Positions 8,189 through 16,204 are shown, counted from the stretch's first letter. The stretch: DNA of 18,703 bases from Pseudomonadales bacterium (GCA_021736745.1 JAIPFG010000016.1:1-18703); one strand, 5' to 3'. Program-made: numbers and translations. Notes: generated from the sequence alone by a model not told the origin.

Positions 8189-9358
8189 ATGAACCAATTG
8201 TTTCGACTTATCTTATGGCCTGCATTTGCAGGCGTTATTATAGCCATCATTATTTTGCGATTTTTCCCTGACCAGCTGGAAAAAATCAACCCACCCAAAA
8301 GTTCTGAATTAACTACCAGTTCAGTGGAAAAGTCCAACTCAGATCTTCTCAATTTCCCGACAGGCCCGGTTTCCTACGCCCCCGCCGTCAGTAAAGCTGC
8401 GCCAGCAGTAGTGAACATTTATACCACCAAAATAGTTCAGAGCAAACCGCACCCCTTATTTGACGATCCTTTTTTCCGCCAGTTTTTCGGTAAAGGCAAT
8501 GTACCAAAACGCCAGCGAATGCAATCAAGCCTTGGATCAGGTGTCATTATCAGTACCAAAGGTTACGTGATTACCAACAACCATGTTGTCGCCAAAGCAG
8601 ATGAAATTGTTGTTGCGCTACAGGATGGCCGGGAAAGTTTCGCTAAAGTGGTAGGGACAGATCCAGAAACCGATATCGCTGTCTTAAAAATAGACCTCGA
8701 TCAGTTGCCAGTCATTACTTTGACGTCTTCGGACGAAATTTCCATTGGTGATGTAGTGCTCGCAATTGGCAACCCTTTTGGCGTCGGTCAAACAGTCACT
8801 ATGGGGATAATAAGCGCTACCGGACGAAATCAATTGGGACTCACTACCTTCGAAGATTTTATTCAAACGGATGCCGCTATCAACCCGGGAAATTCCGGTG
8901 GGGCGCTGATCAATGCCCACGGCAACCTCATCGGTATTAATACAGCTATTTTTTCAAAGTCCGGCGGCTCTCAAGGAATCGGCTTCGCCATACCTTCTGA
9001 ACTTGTCGAGCAAATTATGCTGGATATTATTAACCATGGCAGCGTTATTCGCGGTTGGCTTGGTATAGAGGTTCAGCAATTAACTCCAGCCTTGGCCGAC
9101 TCTTTTGGGCTGGAAAAAGCTTTTGGGGTCCTCGTTGCCGGAGTCCATCGTAATGGCCCGGCACATCTGGCTGGACTACAACCGGGAGACATTTTGCTTC
9201 AGGTAGACCAGCAACCAGTCATTAGCGGGCGGGCAGTCATGAATCAAATAACCCAAGCCAAACCAGGCAGCAAAATCAGCATCGACCTATTGCGGGCTGG
9301 CGAGCTAAAACAGATAGAAGCGACTATCGCACGGCGTCCTCCGGCTGAGCAACGTTAG
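8189..9358 (+). CDS. algW: Periplasmic serine protease AlgW/DegS (site-1 protease of the anti-sigma pathway)
   Basis: This is a membrane-anchored HtrA-family protease with one PDZ domain. DegS in E. coli and AlgW in Pseudomonas sense misfolded outer-membrane proteins and make the first cut in RseA/MucA, releasing SigmaE/AlgU. The 389-residue length and the segments PLFDDPFFRQFFG and TFEDFIQTDAAINPGNSGG match AlgW closely. An N-terminal membrane anchor occupies about 8-25. The trypsin-like domain (about 60-275) contains the triad H132, D162 and S236, and the PDZ domain spans about 290-375. A single PDZ domain and an uncleaved anchor separate it from the two-PDZ soluble proteases DegP/DegQ. It starts at ATG 8189 and ends only 16 nt from the hisD stop on the opposite strand. 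Presence of the RseA/AlgU partners is inferred; they are not in this window. Confidence 0.95.
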   Translation: MNQLFRLILWPAFAGVIIAIIILRFFPDQLEKINPPKSSELTTSSVEKSNSDLLNFPTGPVSYAPAVSKAAPAVVNIYTTKIVQSKPHPLFDDPFFRQFFGKGNVPKRQRMQSSLGSGVIISTKGYVITNNHVVAKADEIVVALQDGRESFAKVVGTDPETDIAVLKIDLDQLPVITLTSSDEISIGDVVLAIGNPFGVGQTVTMGIISATGRNQLGLTTFEDFIQTDAAINPGNSGGALINAHGNLIGINTAIFSKSGGSQGIGFAIPSELVEQIMLDIINHGSVIRGWLGIEVQQLTPALADSFGLEKAFGVLVAGVHRNGPAHLAGLQPGDILLQVDQQPVISGRAVMNQITQAKPGSKISIDLLRAGELKQIEATIARRPPAEQR

Positions 9359-9374
9359 CCTATGGCGGCAAGGA

Positions 9375-10685
9375 CTATTTCTTCTTAATACGATATTCGG
9401 CCGACTTTGCGTGAGCAATCAGACCCTCGCTACGGGCAAGCAATGAGGCCGTAACACCAAGATCCGAGGCACCCTGCTCCGAGCACATAATGATTGAAGA
9501 GCGTTTTTGAAAGTCATATACACCAAGCGGCGAGGAAAACCGTGCGGTGGATGAAGTGGGCAAGACATGGTTGGGGCCAGCACAATAATCCCCCAAAGCT
9601 TCAGCCGTGTAGCGCCCCATAAAAATGGCGCCAGCATTGCGGATACTGGGCAATAATGCTTGCGGATCAGCAACGGAAAGCTCCAAATGCTCAGGTGCGA
9701 TATTGTTAGTCACCGCCATAGCCTCGGCCATATCCTTGACTCTAATAAGTGCGCCACGCCTTTCTAAGGAAGCACGCACTGTTGACGCCCGCTCCATCGT
9801 TGCCAACTCCCGCTCCATGACTGCCTGTACAGTATTCAAGAACTCGGCATCCGGAGAGATTAATATCGATTGTGCACTTTCATCATGCTCAGCCTGAGAA
9901 AAGAGATCCATGGCAATCCAATCGGGGTTCGTATGACCATCACAAACTACCAGTATTTCCGAGGGGCCGGCAATCATGTCAATACCAACTACACCAAATA
10001 CCTGTTTTTTCGCTGTCGCAACATAGATATTGCCCGGCCCAACAATTTTATCGACTCTAGGCACGGTCGCCGTACCATATGCCAGAGCAGCCACCGCCTG
10101 AGCCCCCCCAATAGTGAACACCTGATCAACTCCCGCAATTGCCGCCGCGGCCAGGACTATATTGTTTATTGCGCCACCAGGGGTAGGTACCACCATAATA
10201 ATTTCATCCACACCCGCCACTTTGGCAGGAATGGCATTCATCAAAACCGTCGAAGGATAAGCTGCCTTTCCTCCAGGGACATAAATACCGACCCGGTCCA
10301 GCGCACTAATTTGTTGTCCCAATAGCGTCCCATCAGGCTCCTCAAACTGCCAGGATGCCAGTTTTTGGTACTCATGATAATGACGAATTCGTTGTGCCGC
10401 ATGCTCCAGTGCCTGGCGCTGATCAGCGCTAATCTGTTCCAATGCCTGCTGGATTCTTTCTTTACTTACCTTGAGCTGCTCGACTTGAGTTGCAGTAACC
10501 GCATCAAATCGGACAGTGTACTCCAGTAAGGCAGCGTCACCCCTCTGGCGAACAGCTTGCAAAATTTCAGTCACCCTGGCCACGACCTGTTGATCCGACA
10601 CTTCATCCCAGGCCAGCAAATAATCCAATTGCTGCTGGAAGTCAGGCTGCATTGAATCCAAACGGCGAATATTTAGCGTCGTCAT
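9375..10685 (-). CDS. hisD: Histidinol dehydrogenase
   Basis: HisD is the zinc enzyme that oxidises L-histidinol to L-histidine in two NAD-dependent steps, the last reactions of histidine synthesis. From the ATG at 10685 the protein is 436 residues (E. coli 434); 14 extra upstream residues belong to the hisG overlap and are rejected. Expected active-site and zinc residues are present: Q264 and H267 (SQAEHD), E332 and H333 (PEHLEL), D366 (GDYCAGPNHVLPT) and H425. The signature region TIGGAQAVAALAYGT to VGPGNIYV is intact at about 191-222. It begins 1 nt after the hisG stop, implying translational coupling. It ends the minus-strand operon; hisC, which follows hisD in Pseudomonas, is absent here because algW begins the next transcript on the opposite strand. 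Confidence 0.97.
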   Translation of the reverse strand: MTTLNIRRLDSMQPDFQQQLDYLLAWDEVSDQQVVARVTEILQAVRQRGDAALLEYTVRFDAVTATQVEQLKVSKERIQQALEQISADQRQALEHAAQRIRHYHEYQKLASWQFEEPDGTLLGQQISALDRVGIYVPGGKAAYPSTVLMNAIPAKVAGVDEIIMVVPTPGGAINNIVLAAAAIAGVDQVFTIGGAQAVAALAYGTATVPRVDKIVGPGNIYVATAKKQVFGVVGIDMIAGPSEILVVCDGHTNPDWIAMDLFSQAEHDESAQSILISPDAEFLNTVQAVMERELATMERASTVRASLERRGALIRVKDMAEAMAVTNNIAPEHLELSVADPQALLPSIRNAGAIFMGRYTAEALGDYCAGPNHVLPTSSTARFSSPLGVYDFQKRSSIIMCSEQGASDLGVTASLLARSEGLIAHAKSAEYRIKKK

Positions 10686-10686
10686 A

Positions 10687-11331
10687 TTAGTCCGCCGAGG
10701 CTTTCGCCACCGCTTCCTCAAGATCATTAAGAATTGGCTGAATCAGCGCATGCTTCATTTTCATTGATGATTTGCAAACCACCAATCGCGCACTGACCGA
10801 TGTGATCAGTTCCAAAGGCTCGAGTCCATTTGCCTTCAACGTTCTCCCAGTATCAACGATATCCACAATTCTATCCGCCAAACCCAGTATTGGTGCCAAC
10901 TCCATCGCACCATACAGCTTAATAATATCGACCTGCCTACCCTGATCGGCATAATAGCGCTTAGTAATCTCAACAAACTTGGTTGCAACACGTAAACGGC
11001 CTGTTGGCTCGGGTCCACCGACACGCCCCGCCGTCATCAGCCGACACTTTGAGATATTTAAGTCTAAGGGCTCATATAACCCCTGACCGCCATATTCCAT
11101 TAGCACATCTTTTCCAGAAACACCCAGATCAGCAGCTCCAAAGGCGACATAAGTAGGTACATCCGTAGCACGAATAACCACCAGATTAACGTCCGCCCGA
11201 TTGGTTTCGAAAATTAATTTGCGGCTGGAATGAATATTTTCGACAGGCTCGATGCCCGCTTCCCGAAGCAGCGGGATAGTTTCTTCCAGTATGCGCCCTT
11301 TAGAAAGGGCGATGGTAAGCTGTTGACTCAT
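10687..11331 (-). CDS. hisG: ATP phosphoribosyltransferase, short form (HisG-S)
   Basis: HisG condenses ATP with PRPP in the first committed step of histidine synthesis. At 214 residues this is the short form, which lacks the C-terminal regulatory domain of the roughly 300-residue enteric enzyme. Short-form enzymes need the HisRS-like partner HisZ for activity and feedback inhibition; HisZ is not in this window. Family signatures are the N-terminal ALSKGRI, DLGVSGKDVL and the PRPP-binding loop DIVDTGRTLKANGL. The start is ATG at 11331, with no strong Shine-Dalgarno. The gene sits 51 nt after murA and 1 nt before hisD, so all three are probably co-transcribed. An inverted repeat lies just inside the coding region (11294-11311). 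Confidence 0.96.
   Translation of the reverse strand: MSQQLTIALSKGRILEETIPLLREAGIEPVENIHSSRKLIFETNRADVNLVVIRATDVPTYVAFGAADLGVSGKDVLMEYGGQGLYEPLDLNISKCRLMTAGRVGGPEPTGRLRVATKFVEITKRYYADQGRQVDIIKLYGAMELAPILGLADRIVDIVDTGRTLKANGLEPLELITSVSARLVVCKSSMKMKHALIQPILNDLEEAVAKASAD
11294..11311 (-). other. GC-rich inverted repeat early in hisG
   Basis: CGCCCTTT and AAAGGGCG are perfectly complementary around a 2-nt centre, 20-37 nt into hisG (codons for the ALSKGRI region). In the mRNA this could form a seven-pair hairpin with a four-base loop close to the start codon. It may dampen hisG initiation, or simply reflect codon choice. Confidence 0.35.
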
Positions 11332-11382
11332 TGCTGATAAAATTTCACGTTAAGATAAAGTGTCTGCACCAAACTGAAGGGT

Positions 11383-12645
11383 TTACGCCGGGACTCGCCT
11401 AATGGTCGCACCAAGAATTTGTAGTTTTTCTTCGATACACTCATAACCCCGATCAATATGGTATATGCGATCCACTATAGTGTCCCCCTCTGCAACCAAC
11501 CCGGCAATCACCAAACTGGCAGAGGCTCGCAAATCCGTTGCCATTACCGGTGCCGCTTTTAGCAGTTTTACACCTGTAACAATCGCGGTATTGCTCTCCA
11601 GGGAAATATTGGCTCCCATCCGGATCATTTCATGCACGTGCATAAAACGATTTTCAAATACGGATTCCGTAATCGTTCCAGTCCCCTTAGCCATCGAATT
11701 CAAAGCAATAAATTGCGCCTGCATATCTGTTGGGAAGGCCGGATAAGGTGCCGTATGGACATTGACAGCCTTCAGTTCGCGGCCTGTCATATCTAACTCT
11801 ATCCAGTCCTCTCCCGTTTCAATACTTGCGCCGGCTTCCCTGAGCTTTACCAGGATCGCTTCCACGATATCGGGGCGAGTGTCTTTTAACCGAACACGAC
11901 CACGTGTAGCCGCTGCTGCTACCAGATAGGTACCGGTTTCAATTCGGTCAGGTAATACAGAATACTGACAACCATTGAGCGCCTTCACGCCTTTTATCAC
12001 GATAGTATCGGTTCCCGCACCACGGATATCGGCACCCATTTTTTTCAAACATTCGGCCAAATCGACGACTTCCGGCTCACGCGCTGCGTTTTCTAGGATT
12101 GTCTCACCTTCCGCAAGCGTAGCCGCCATCATAATATTTTCCGTACCCGTTACAGTTACCGTATCAAAAAATACGCGGGCACCTCTCAATCGACCATCGA
12201 CTGTCGCTTTAATATAGCCATCTTCGACAATAATTTTGGCTCCCATCGCTTCCAGTCCGCGAATATGCAAATCCACCGGACGGCTGCCAATAGCACAACC
12301 ACCAGGCAGCGATACTTCCGCCTGGCCAAAATGCGCCAACAAAGGACCAAGGACAAGAATCGAAGCACGCATGGTTTTTACCAGCTCATAGGGGGCATTG
12401 AAATGTTTAATCGTGCCGCCATTAACTTCAACATTCATTTTTTCATCGAGAGTCGCTTCCACACCCATCACGCCCAGGAGTTCAATCATGGTCGTAATAT
12501 CATGTAAATGCGGCAGGTTACCCAGCAGCAGTGGCTCGTCGGTGAGAAGACTTGCCGCCAGAATGGGGAGAGCAGAGTTTTTGGCTCCAGAAATACGGAT
12601 CTCGCCCTGCAGGGGCTTACCACCTTTAATTATCAGTCTATCCAT
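11383..12645 (-). CDS. murA: UDP-N-acetylglucosamine 1-carboxyvinyltransferase MurA
   Basis: MurA transfers enolpyruvate from PEP to UDP-GlcNAc, the first committed step of peptidoglycan synthesis and the target of fosfomycin. The protein is 420 residues (E. coli 419) and aligns along its length. Key residues are visible: K22-N23 (SGAKNSALP), the catalytic loop cysteine C117 (LPGGCAIGSRPVDLH), D307 (FPTDMQAQF) and R399 (HIDRGYE). The loop cysteine implies the normal fosfomycin-sensitive form rather than the Asp variant. It follows ibaG by 60 nt and precedes hisG by 51 nt on the same strand. The order ibaG-murA-hisG-hisD is the Pseudomonas arrangement. Confidence 0.98.
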   Translation of the reverse strand: MDRLIIKGGKPLQGEIRISGAKNSALPILAASLLTDEPLLLGNLPHLHDITTMIELLGVMGVEATLDEKMNVEVNGGTIKHFNAPYELVKTMRASILVLGPLLAHFGQAEVSLPGGCAIGSRPVDLHIRGLEAMGAKIIVEDGYIKATVDGRLRGARVFFDTVTVTGTENIMMAATLAEGETILENAAREPEVVDLAECLKKMGADIRGAGTDTIVIKGVKALNGCQYSVLPDRIETGTYLVAAAATRGRVRLKDTRPDIVEAILVKLREAGASIETGEDWIELDMTGRELKAVNVHTAPYPAFPTDMQAQFIALNSMAKGTGTITESVFENRFMHVHEMIRMGANISLESNTAIVTGVKLLKAAPVMATDLRASASLVIAGLVAEGDTIVDRIYHIDRGYECIEEKLQILGATIRRVPA

Positions 12646-12705
12646 TTTGAATCCTGGCGAAGTAGGTCGATGACTATTAAATATAACTGACCCAATAGGT
12701 ACTAA

Positions 12706-12942
12706 TTATTGGGCAGCCCATTCATCAGGCGTGAAGGTTTTAATAACCAAAGCATGAATGGATCCATCGGCAATCTTATCATTCAATACGGCATAAATTA
12801 GCTGCTGCTTCTTCACCGCATTCAAATTTTCGAACATAGCGCCAATGGCAACAACCTGAAAATGGCTGCCATCACCACTCACTTCAAACTGACAATCTGG
12901 CAGCTGTGCTTCCAGCTGCGCTTTTACTTCTTCCGGTTGCAT
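12706..12942 (-). CDS. ibaG: BolA-family protein IbaG (YrbA type)
   Basis: IbaG is a small BolA-like protein that partners with monothiol glutaredoxins in iron-sulfur handling and has been linked to acid stress and envelope shape. The 78-residue product carries the BolA/YrbA core: SGDGSHFQVVAIGAMFE, VKKQQLIYAVL and SIHALVIKTFTPDEW. H27 and H63 are the candidate metal or cluster ligands. The ATG at 12942 follows an AAAGGG site 6 nt upstream. It lies between mlaB and murA on the same strand, the conserved position of this gene in E. coli and Pseudomonas. The 101-nt gap upstream could hold an internal promoter, but I found no convincing boxes. Confidence 0.94.
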   Translation of the reverse strand: MQPEEVKAQLEAQLPDCQFEVSGDGSHFQVVAIGAMFENLNAVKKQQLIYAVLNDKIADGSIHALVIKTFTPDEWAAQ

Positions 12943-13043
12943 AAAAAGCCCTTTCTCTCTTCTTTATAAAAGCCGCTACGGTACCAAATTAGTCGAAGTT
13001 TGGCGACTTTAACCTTAGTATTTAAGCCAATCACTGGCCTGAG

Positions 13044-13346
13044 TTATTTCGAGGCGATGGGAAGGATTTGATCGATACCGCTGACGCGCGCCACACCATC
13101 TAAATCAGCTGGCAAATGGGAAAAAACTAGATTAATTTCTTTTTCAGCGGCAAAACGTAACCAACTCAACAACAAGGAGACCGCAGCACTACCCGCTCGC
13201 GTCACACCGGCAAGACTGATTTCCACATCCGAGTCCGCTTTATCCAATAAGACAATACCCTGGTCCCTGATGGCAACCACATTGGCAAAAGCCAGCTCAC
13301 CGGACACCTTAAAACAATCCTTGGAAACAGGTTCTATCGACGCCAT
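13044..13346 (-). CDS. mlaB: Phospholipid transport STAS-domain protein MlaB
   Basis: MlaB is the cytoplasmic STAS-domain subunit that binds and stabilises the MlaF ATPase in the MlaFEDB complex. The 100-residue protein (E. coli 97) is weakly conserved but keeps the STAS pattern: an opening strand FKVSGELAF, a VEISLAGVTRAGSAAVSLLL helix start and LVFSHLP. In the alignment S53 falls at the position of the functional threonine (T52) of E. coli MlaB. It follows mlaC by 20 nt, as in other mla operons, and that position is a major part of the assignment. Confidence 0.9.
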   Translation of the reverse strand: MASIEPVSKDCFKVSGELAFANVVAIRDQGIVLLDKADSDVEISLAGVTRAGSAAVSLLLSWLRFAAEKEINLVFSHLPADLDGVARVSGIDQILPIASK

Positions 13347-13366
13347 TAACTATTATTTCCCGCCAT

Positions 13367-14002
13367 TCATTCGTTAGAATTGACTTTGGACGTCCAGTCC
13401 GTAATAACTAGATCAATATCGTTTTTATTTTCCTTCATGAGGCGGGCAAACTGGTTACGATAGGTCAAACCAATATTGATCCCATTAATAATCACGTTCT
13501 CCATTCTCCAAACCTTGTTCTTATCGAGGTACATGGAATAACTAATGGGAAAAATCGCACCATTTTGATCTCGGACTTCGATATCGACTTTTTGTTTAGC
13601 ATCGTTATTGCTTGATGTTTTCGGCGGGTCCAGAACCACCACCTTTTGATTTTCAAACTCCAGCAATCCCTTCGCATAAATTTTCAAAAGACTCTCTTTG
13701 AATACCTCAACAAATTTTTCTCGCTGGTCTATAGTGGCCTTCTTGTAGTGCTTAGCCATCACTCGTCGGGCAATACGTTCAAAATCAATGACAGGATTAA
13801 GCAGGTCCTGTATTTCATCAAAAAAGACCTGGTTATCCTGTTTATAAATCTCTCGCTTGGCAACGATTCGTTCAAGAAGCTGATCCGTTGTTTTTTGTAC
13901 CAGATCGGATGCATTCTGGTTAGTCGCGGGAACCATTGCTGACACGGCCATAGCTGACCACCATATCAGTACGCCACCAAGGAAATGTGCCAATAGACGC
14001 AT
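13367..14002 (-). CDS. mlaC: Periplasmic phospholipid-binding protein MlaC
   Basis: MlaC shuttles phospholipid through the periplasm between the outer-membrane MlaA-OmpC complex and the inner-membrane MlaFEDB complex. From the ATG at 14002 the protein is 211 residues, the same as E. coli. That start gives a clean signal peptide (about 1-22, ending near VSA), and TAGGAGAT lies at good distance upstream. A longer frame from 14032 would place ten extra residues before the signal peptide. The mature part carries the family's early motif LLERIVAKREIYKQD and a FERIARRVMAKHYKKAT segment. It is followed by mlaB after 20 nt and preceded by mlaD. Confidence 0.95.
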   Translation of the reverse strand: MRLLAHFLGGVLIWWSAMAVSAMVPATNQNASDLVQKTTDQLLERIVAKREIYKQDNQVFFDEIQDLLNPVIDFERIARRVMAKHYKKATIDQREKFVEVFKESLLKIYAKGLLEFENQKVVVLDPPKTSSNNDAKQKVDIEVRDQNGAIFPISYSMYLDKNKVWRMENVIINGINIGLTYRNQFARLMKENKNDIDLVITDWTSKVNSNE

Positions 14003-14058
14003 ACTATCTCCTACTCTTTTACTTATCTGCATATTAAAACCTTAGTCCCACCGGGAAG

Positions 14059-14517
14059 CTACTCGTTCACCTTATTAAACAAAAATTGTCCGATTAAATC
14101 CTCCAGCACTAGCGCTGATTGAGTATCTTCGATCATTGCACCATTTTTTAATAATTCTTCATCCGCACCGGAAATCAAACCAATATACTTCTCACCCAAT
14201 AATCCGGCAGTCAAAATTGCGGCCGTGGTATCCGCCGTAAAATTATCGTACTCAGCATTAATCGCCATTTCCACCACACCGGAAAATGTCTCTTTATTCA
14301 AGGTTATTTTGGTGACTCGCCCCACGGTAACGCCAGCAACAGTCACCTTCGAGCGCTCCGTCAGCCCACCAATATTTTCAAAACTGGCGTAAAGGGTATA
14401 ACTCCCTTTTTCGGGAGCCCAACTTAAACCGCTGACCTGTAACGCCAATACAGCGAGCGACGCAAAACCGATCAACATAAATAACCCCACACTCAATTCC
14501 AAGGTTCTCATCCGCAT
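14059..14517 (-). CDS. mlaD: MCE-domain phospholipid transport protein MlaD
   Basis: MlaD is a membrane-anchored MCE-domain protein; six copies form a ring on MlaE that channels phospholipid between MlaC and the inner membrane. The 152-residue product has one N-terminal membrane helix (about 7-27) and the MCE domain (about 38-117), with the typical YTLYASFENIGGLTERSKV and GVTVGRV. It ends with ALVLEDLIGQFLFNK, a helix conserved with E. coli MlaD. The E. coli protein is about 30 residues longer because of a disordered tail that is absent here. It starts 2 nt after the mlaE stop; a GGAG site lies in the last codons of mlaE. An alternative ATG two codons in is equally possible. Confidence 0.96.
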   Translation of the reverse strand: MRMRTLELSVGLFMLIGFASLAVLALQVSGLSWAPEKGSYTLYASFENIGGLTERSKVTVAGVTVGRVTKITLNKETFSGVVEMAINAEYDNFTADTTAAILTAGLLGEKYIGLISGADEELLKNGAMIEDTQSALVLEDLIGQFLFNKVNE

Positions 14518-14519
14518 GT

Positions 14520-15302
14520 CTAAAAGTCTCCAAACATCACAGCGGTTAAAATAAAGTCTAATCCAAGCACGGCTAAAGATGAATAGACCACTGTTTTAGT
14601 GGTCGCACGTCCTATACCCTCTGAAGTAGGCACTGAATCGAAGCCCTGAAATACCGCAATCCAGGAAACAGCAAAAGCAAACACGATACTTTTAATGACG
14701 CCGTTCATTACATCCGAATAAAAATCAGTAGAGTTTTGCATATTAGACCAGAACGAGCCATCGTAAACACCCAGCCAATCGACTGCCACCAAATATCCAC
14801 CCCATACACCCACAACATTAAAAATCATCACCAACAACGGCATCGCAAAAAATCCCGCCAACAATCTGGGAGCAATGACGTAACGCAATGGATCTATCCC
14901 TAACATTTCAAGACTGGTAATTTGTTCCGTTGCCTTCATCAGGCCAATTTCTGCCGTCAAGGATGATCCGGCCCGACCCGCAAAGAGTAATGCCGTCACT
15001 ACCGGCCCGAGTTCACGCACCAAACTCAGCGCCAACATTTGTCCCACCGCCTGCTCCGAACCATAGTCCACTAGGATCGTATAACCTTGCAGACTCAATA
15101 CCATGCCAATAAACAAACCTGACACAACAATGATTGGCAGCGACAATACCCCAACAGCATAGAGTTGTCTGATAAAAAGTGGTAGCGCTCTCTTTAAATT
15201 AGGCACGCCTATCAACGACTGTGCCACAAAAGCACCAGAGCGGCCAAACACCTGCAGCACATTCAAGCCGCTGCGCCCAATCATGCGCAAACGCGCGATC
15301 AA
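14520..15302 (-). CDS. mlaE: Phospholipid ABC transporter permease MlaE
   Basis: MlaE is the dimeric transmembrane permease of MlaFEDB, which keeps phospholipids out of the outer leaflet of the outer membrane. The protein is 260 residues, the same as E. coli. It has about five hydrophobic segments and the conserved ALSLVRELGPVVTALLFAGRAGSSLTAEIGLMKATEQ region, which includes the coupling helix to MlaF. The start is TTG at 15302; its first base follows an excellent Shine-Dalgarno (AGGAGGTGA, 15314-15306). The start overlaps the mlaF stop as TTGA, implying translational coupling. A downstream ATG (seventh codon) is less likely because the N-terminal length from the TTG matches the E. coli protein. 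Confidence 0.97.
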   Translation of the reverse strand: MIARLRMIGRSGLNVLQVFGRSGAFVAQSLIGVPNLKRALPLFIRQLYAVGVLSLPIIVVSGLFIGMVLSLQGYTILVDYGSEQAVGQMLALSLVRELGPVVTALLFAGRAGSSLTAEIGLMKATEQITSLEMLGIDPLRYVIAPRLLAGFFAMPLLVMIFNVVGVWGGYLVAVDWLGVYDGSFWSNMQNSTDFYSDVMNGVIKSIVFAFAVSWIAVFQGFDSVPTSEGIGRATTKTVVYSSLAVLGLDFILTAVMFGDF

Positions 15303-16111
15303 GATTCACCTCCTAACATGTCGTCCTCAAAATCCTGCGCTGGATAATGAAAAGGCACCGGCCCATCGGGCAGTCCCTGCATAAACTGGCGCACCAGGGG
15401 CGATTCAGAATTCATCAGCTCCTTCGGCGCACCTTCACCAATGACTTTGCCTTCAGAAATCACATACAATTTATCTGCGATACTCGCCGTTTCATGAATA
15501 TCATGCGACACAACCAAACTGGTCAGACTTAGGGCCTGATTCAGAAGCTTAATCAGCTCCATCAAAACCCCCATCGCAATGGGATCCTGGCCAGCAAACG
15601 GCTCATCGTACATAATCATATCAGGATCAAGCGCAATCGTTCTCGCTAGCGCCGCACGCCTGGTCATACCACCTGAGAGTTCACTCGGCATTAAATTCCG
15701 TGCCCCTCGCAAACCAACCGCCTGCAACTTCATTAATACAATATCGCGAATCATCGCTTCCGGAAGGTTAGTGTGCTCGCGCAGTGGAAAGGCGACATTT
15801 TCGTAGACTGTACGATCCGTAAAAAGGGCGCCACTTTGAAACAGCATTCCCATCGTACGACGCATTTCATACAATTCGTTACGTGTTAATTCAGGTACAT
15901 TCTGGCCATTCACCAAAATCGTACCCGCATCAGGCTTGATTTGACCACTAATCAATCGCAGCAGCGTCGTTTTTCCGGTGCCGCTCGGCCCCATAATGGC
16001 GGTTATCTTACCCCGCGGAAAATCAAAACTGGCATTTTCAAAGATAACCCGATCCCCGCGCATAAAGCTCAGTCCTCGCACTTCGACAATGTTATCTACC
16101 TGATCCGCCAT
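15299..16111 (-). CDS. mlaF: Phospholipid ABC transporter ATPase MlaF
   Basis: MlaF is the cytoplasmic ATPase that drives MlaFEDB. From the ATG at 16111 the protein is 270 residues (E. coli 269). Walker A GPSGTGKTT is at 41-49, the signature LSGGM at 145-149, Walker B IMYDE at 166-170 and the switch histidine H203 in VSHD. The DEPFAGQDPI segment is typical of the MlaF/Ttg2A group. I prefer 16111 because an AAAGGA site precedes it; the open frame also offers an ATG at 16132 with a weaker site. It heads the operon, with a good promoter at 16205-16233, and overlaps mlaE by 4 nt. Its last codons contain the mlaE ribosome binding site. Confidence 0.97.
   Translation of the reverse strand: MADQVDNIVEVRGLSFMRGDRVIFENASFDFPRGKITAIMGPSGTGKTTLLRLISGQIKPDAGTILVNGQNVPELTRNELYEMRRTMGMLFQSGALFTDRTVYENVAFPLREHTNLPEAMIRDIVLMKLQAVGLRGARNLMPSELSGGMTRRAALARTIALDPDMIMYDEPFAGQDPIAMGVLMELIKLLNQALSLTSLVVSHDIHETASIADKLYVISEGKVIGEGAPKELMNSESPLVRQFMQGLPDGPVPFHYPAQDFEDDMLGGES
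15306..15314 (-). promoter_or_regulatory. Perfect Shine-Dalgarno for mlaE inside the end of mlaF
   Basis: On the minus strand AGGAGGTGA lies just before the mlaE TTG, with 6 nt between AGGAGG and the start codon. It is encoded by the last codons of mlaF (Leu-Gly-Gly-Glu). It decides the TTG start and probably compensates for this weak codon. Confidence 0.8.
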
Positions 16112-16204
16112 ATCATCCTTTCTTTTCCGCATACAAGCCTAGCAGACTGACTAGGGTTGCCTCGTTAGCCGTCTCGCGACAACGCGACTTAATTCAAATG
16201 CGCG

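Noticed and set aside
9625..10325. Plus-strand open frames of up to 151 codons opposite hisD
   Set aside because: They lie entirely within hisD, have no recognisable motif or ribosome site, and appear to be shadows of the coding frame.
14059..14517. MlaD looks short compared with E. coli
   Set aside because: The missing part is only the disordered C-terminal tail; the membrane helix, MCE domain and terminal helix are present, so it is not truncated.
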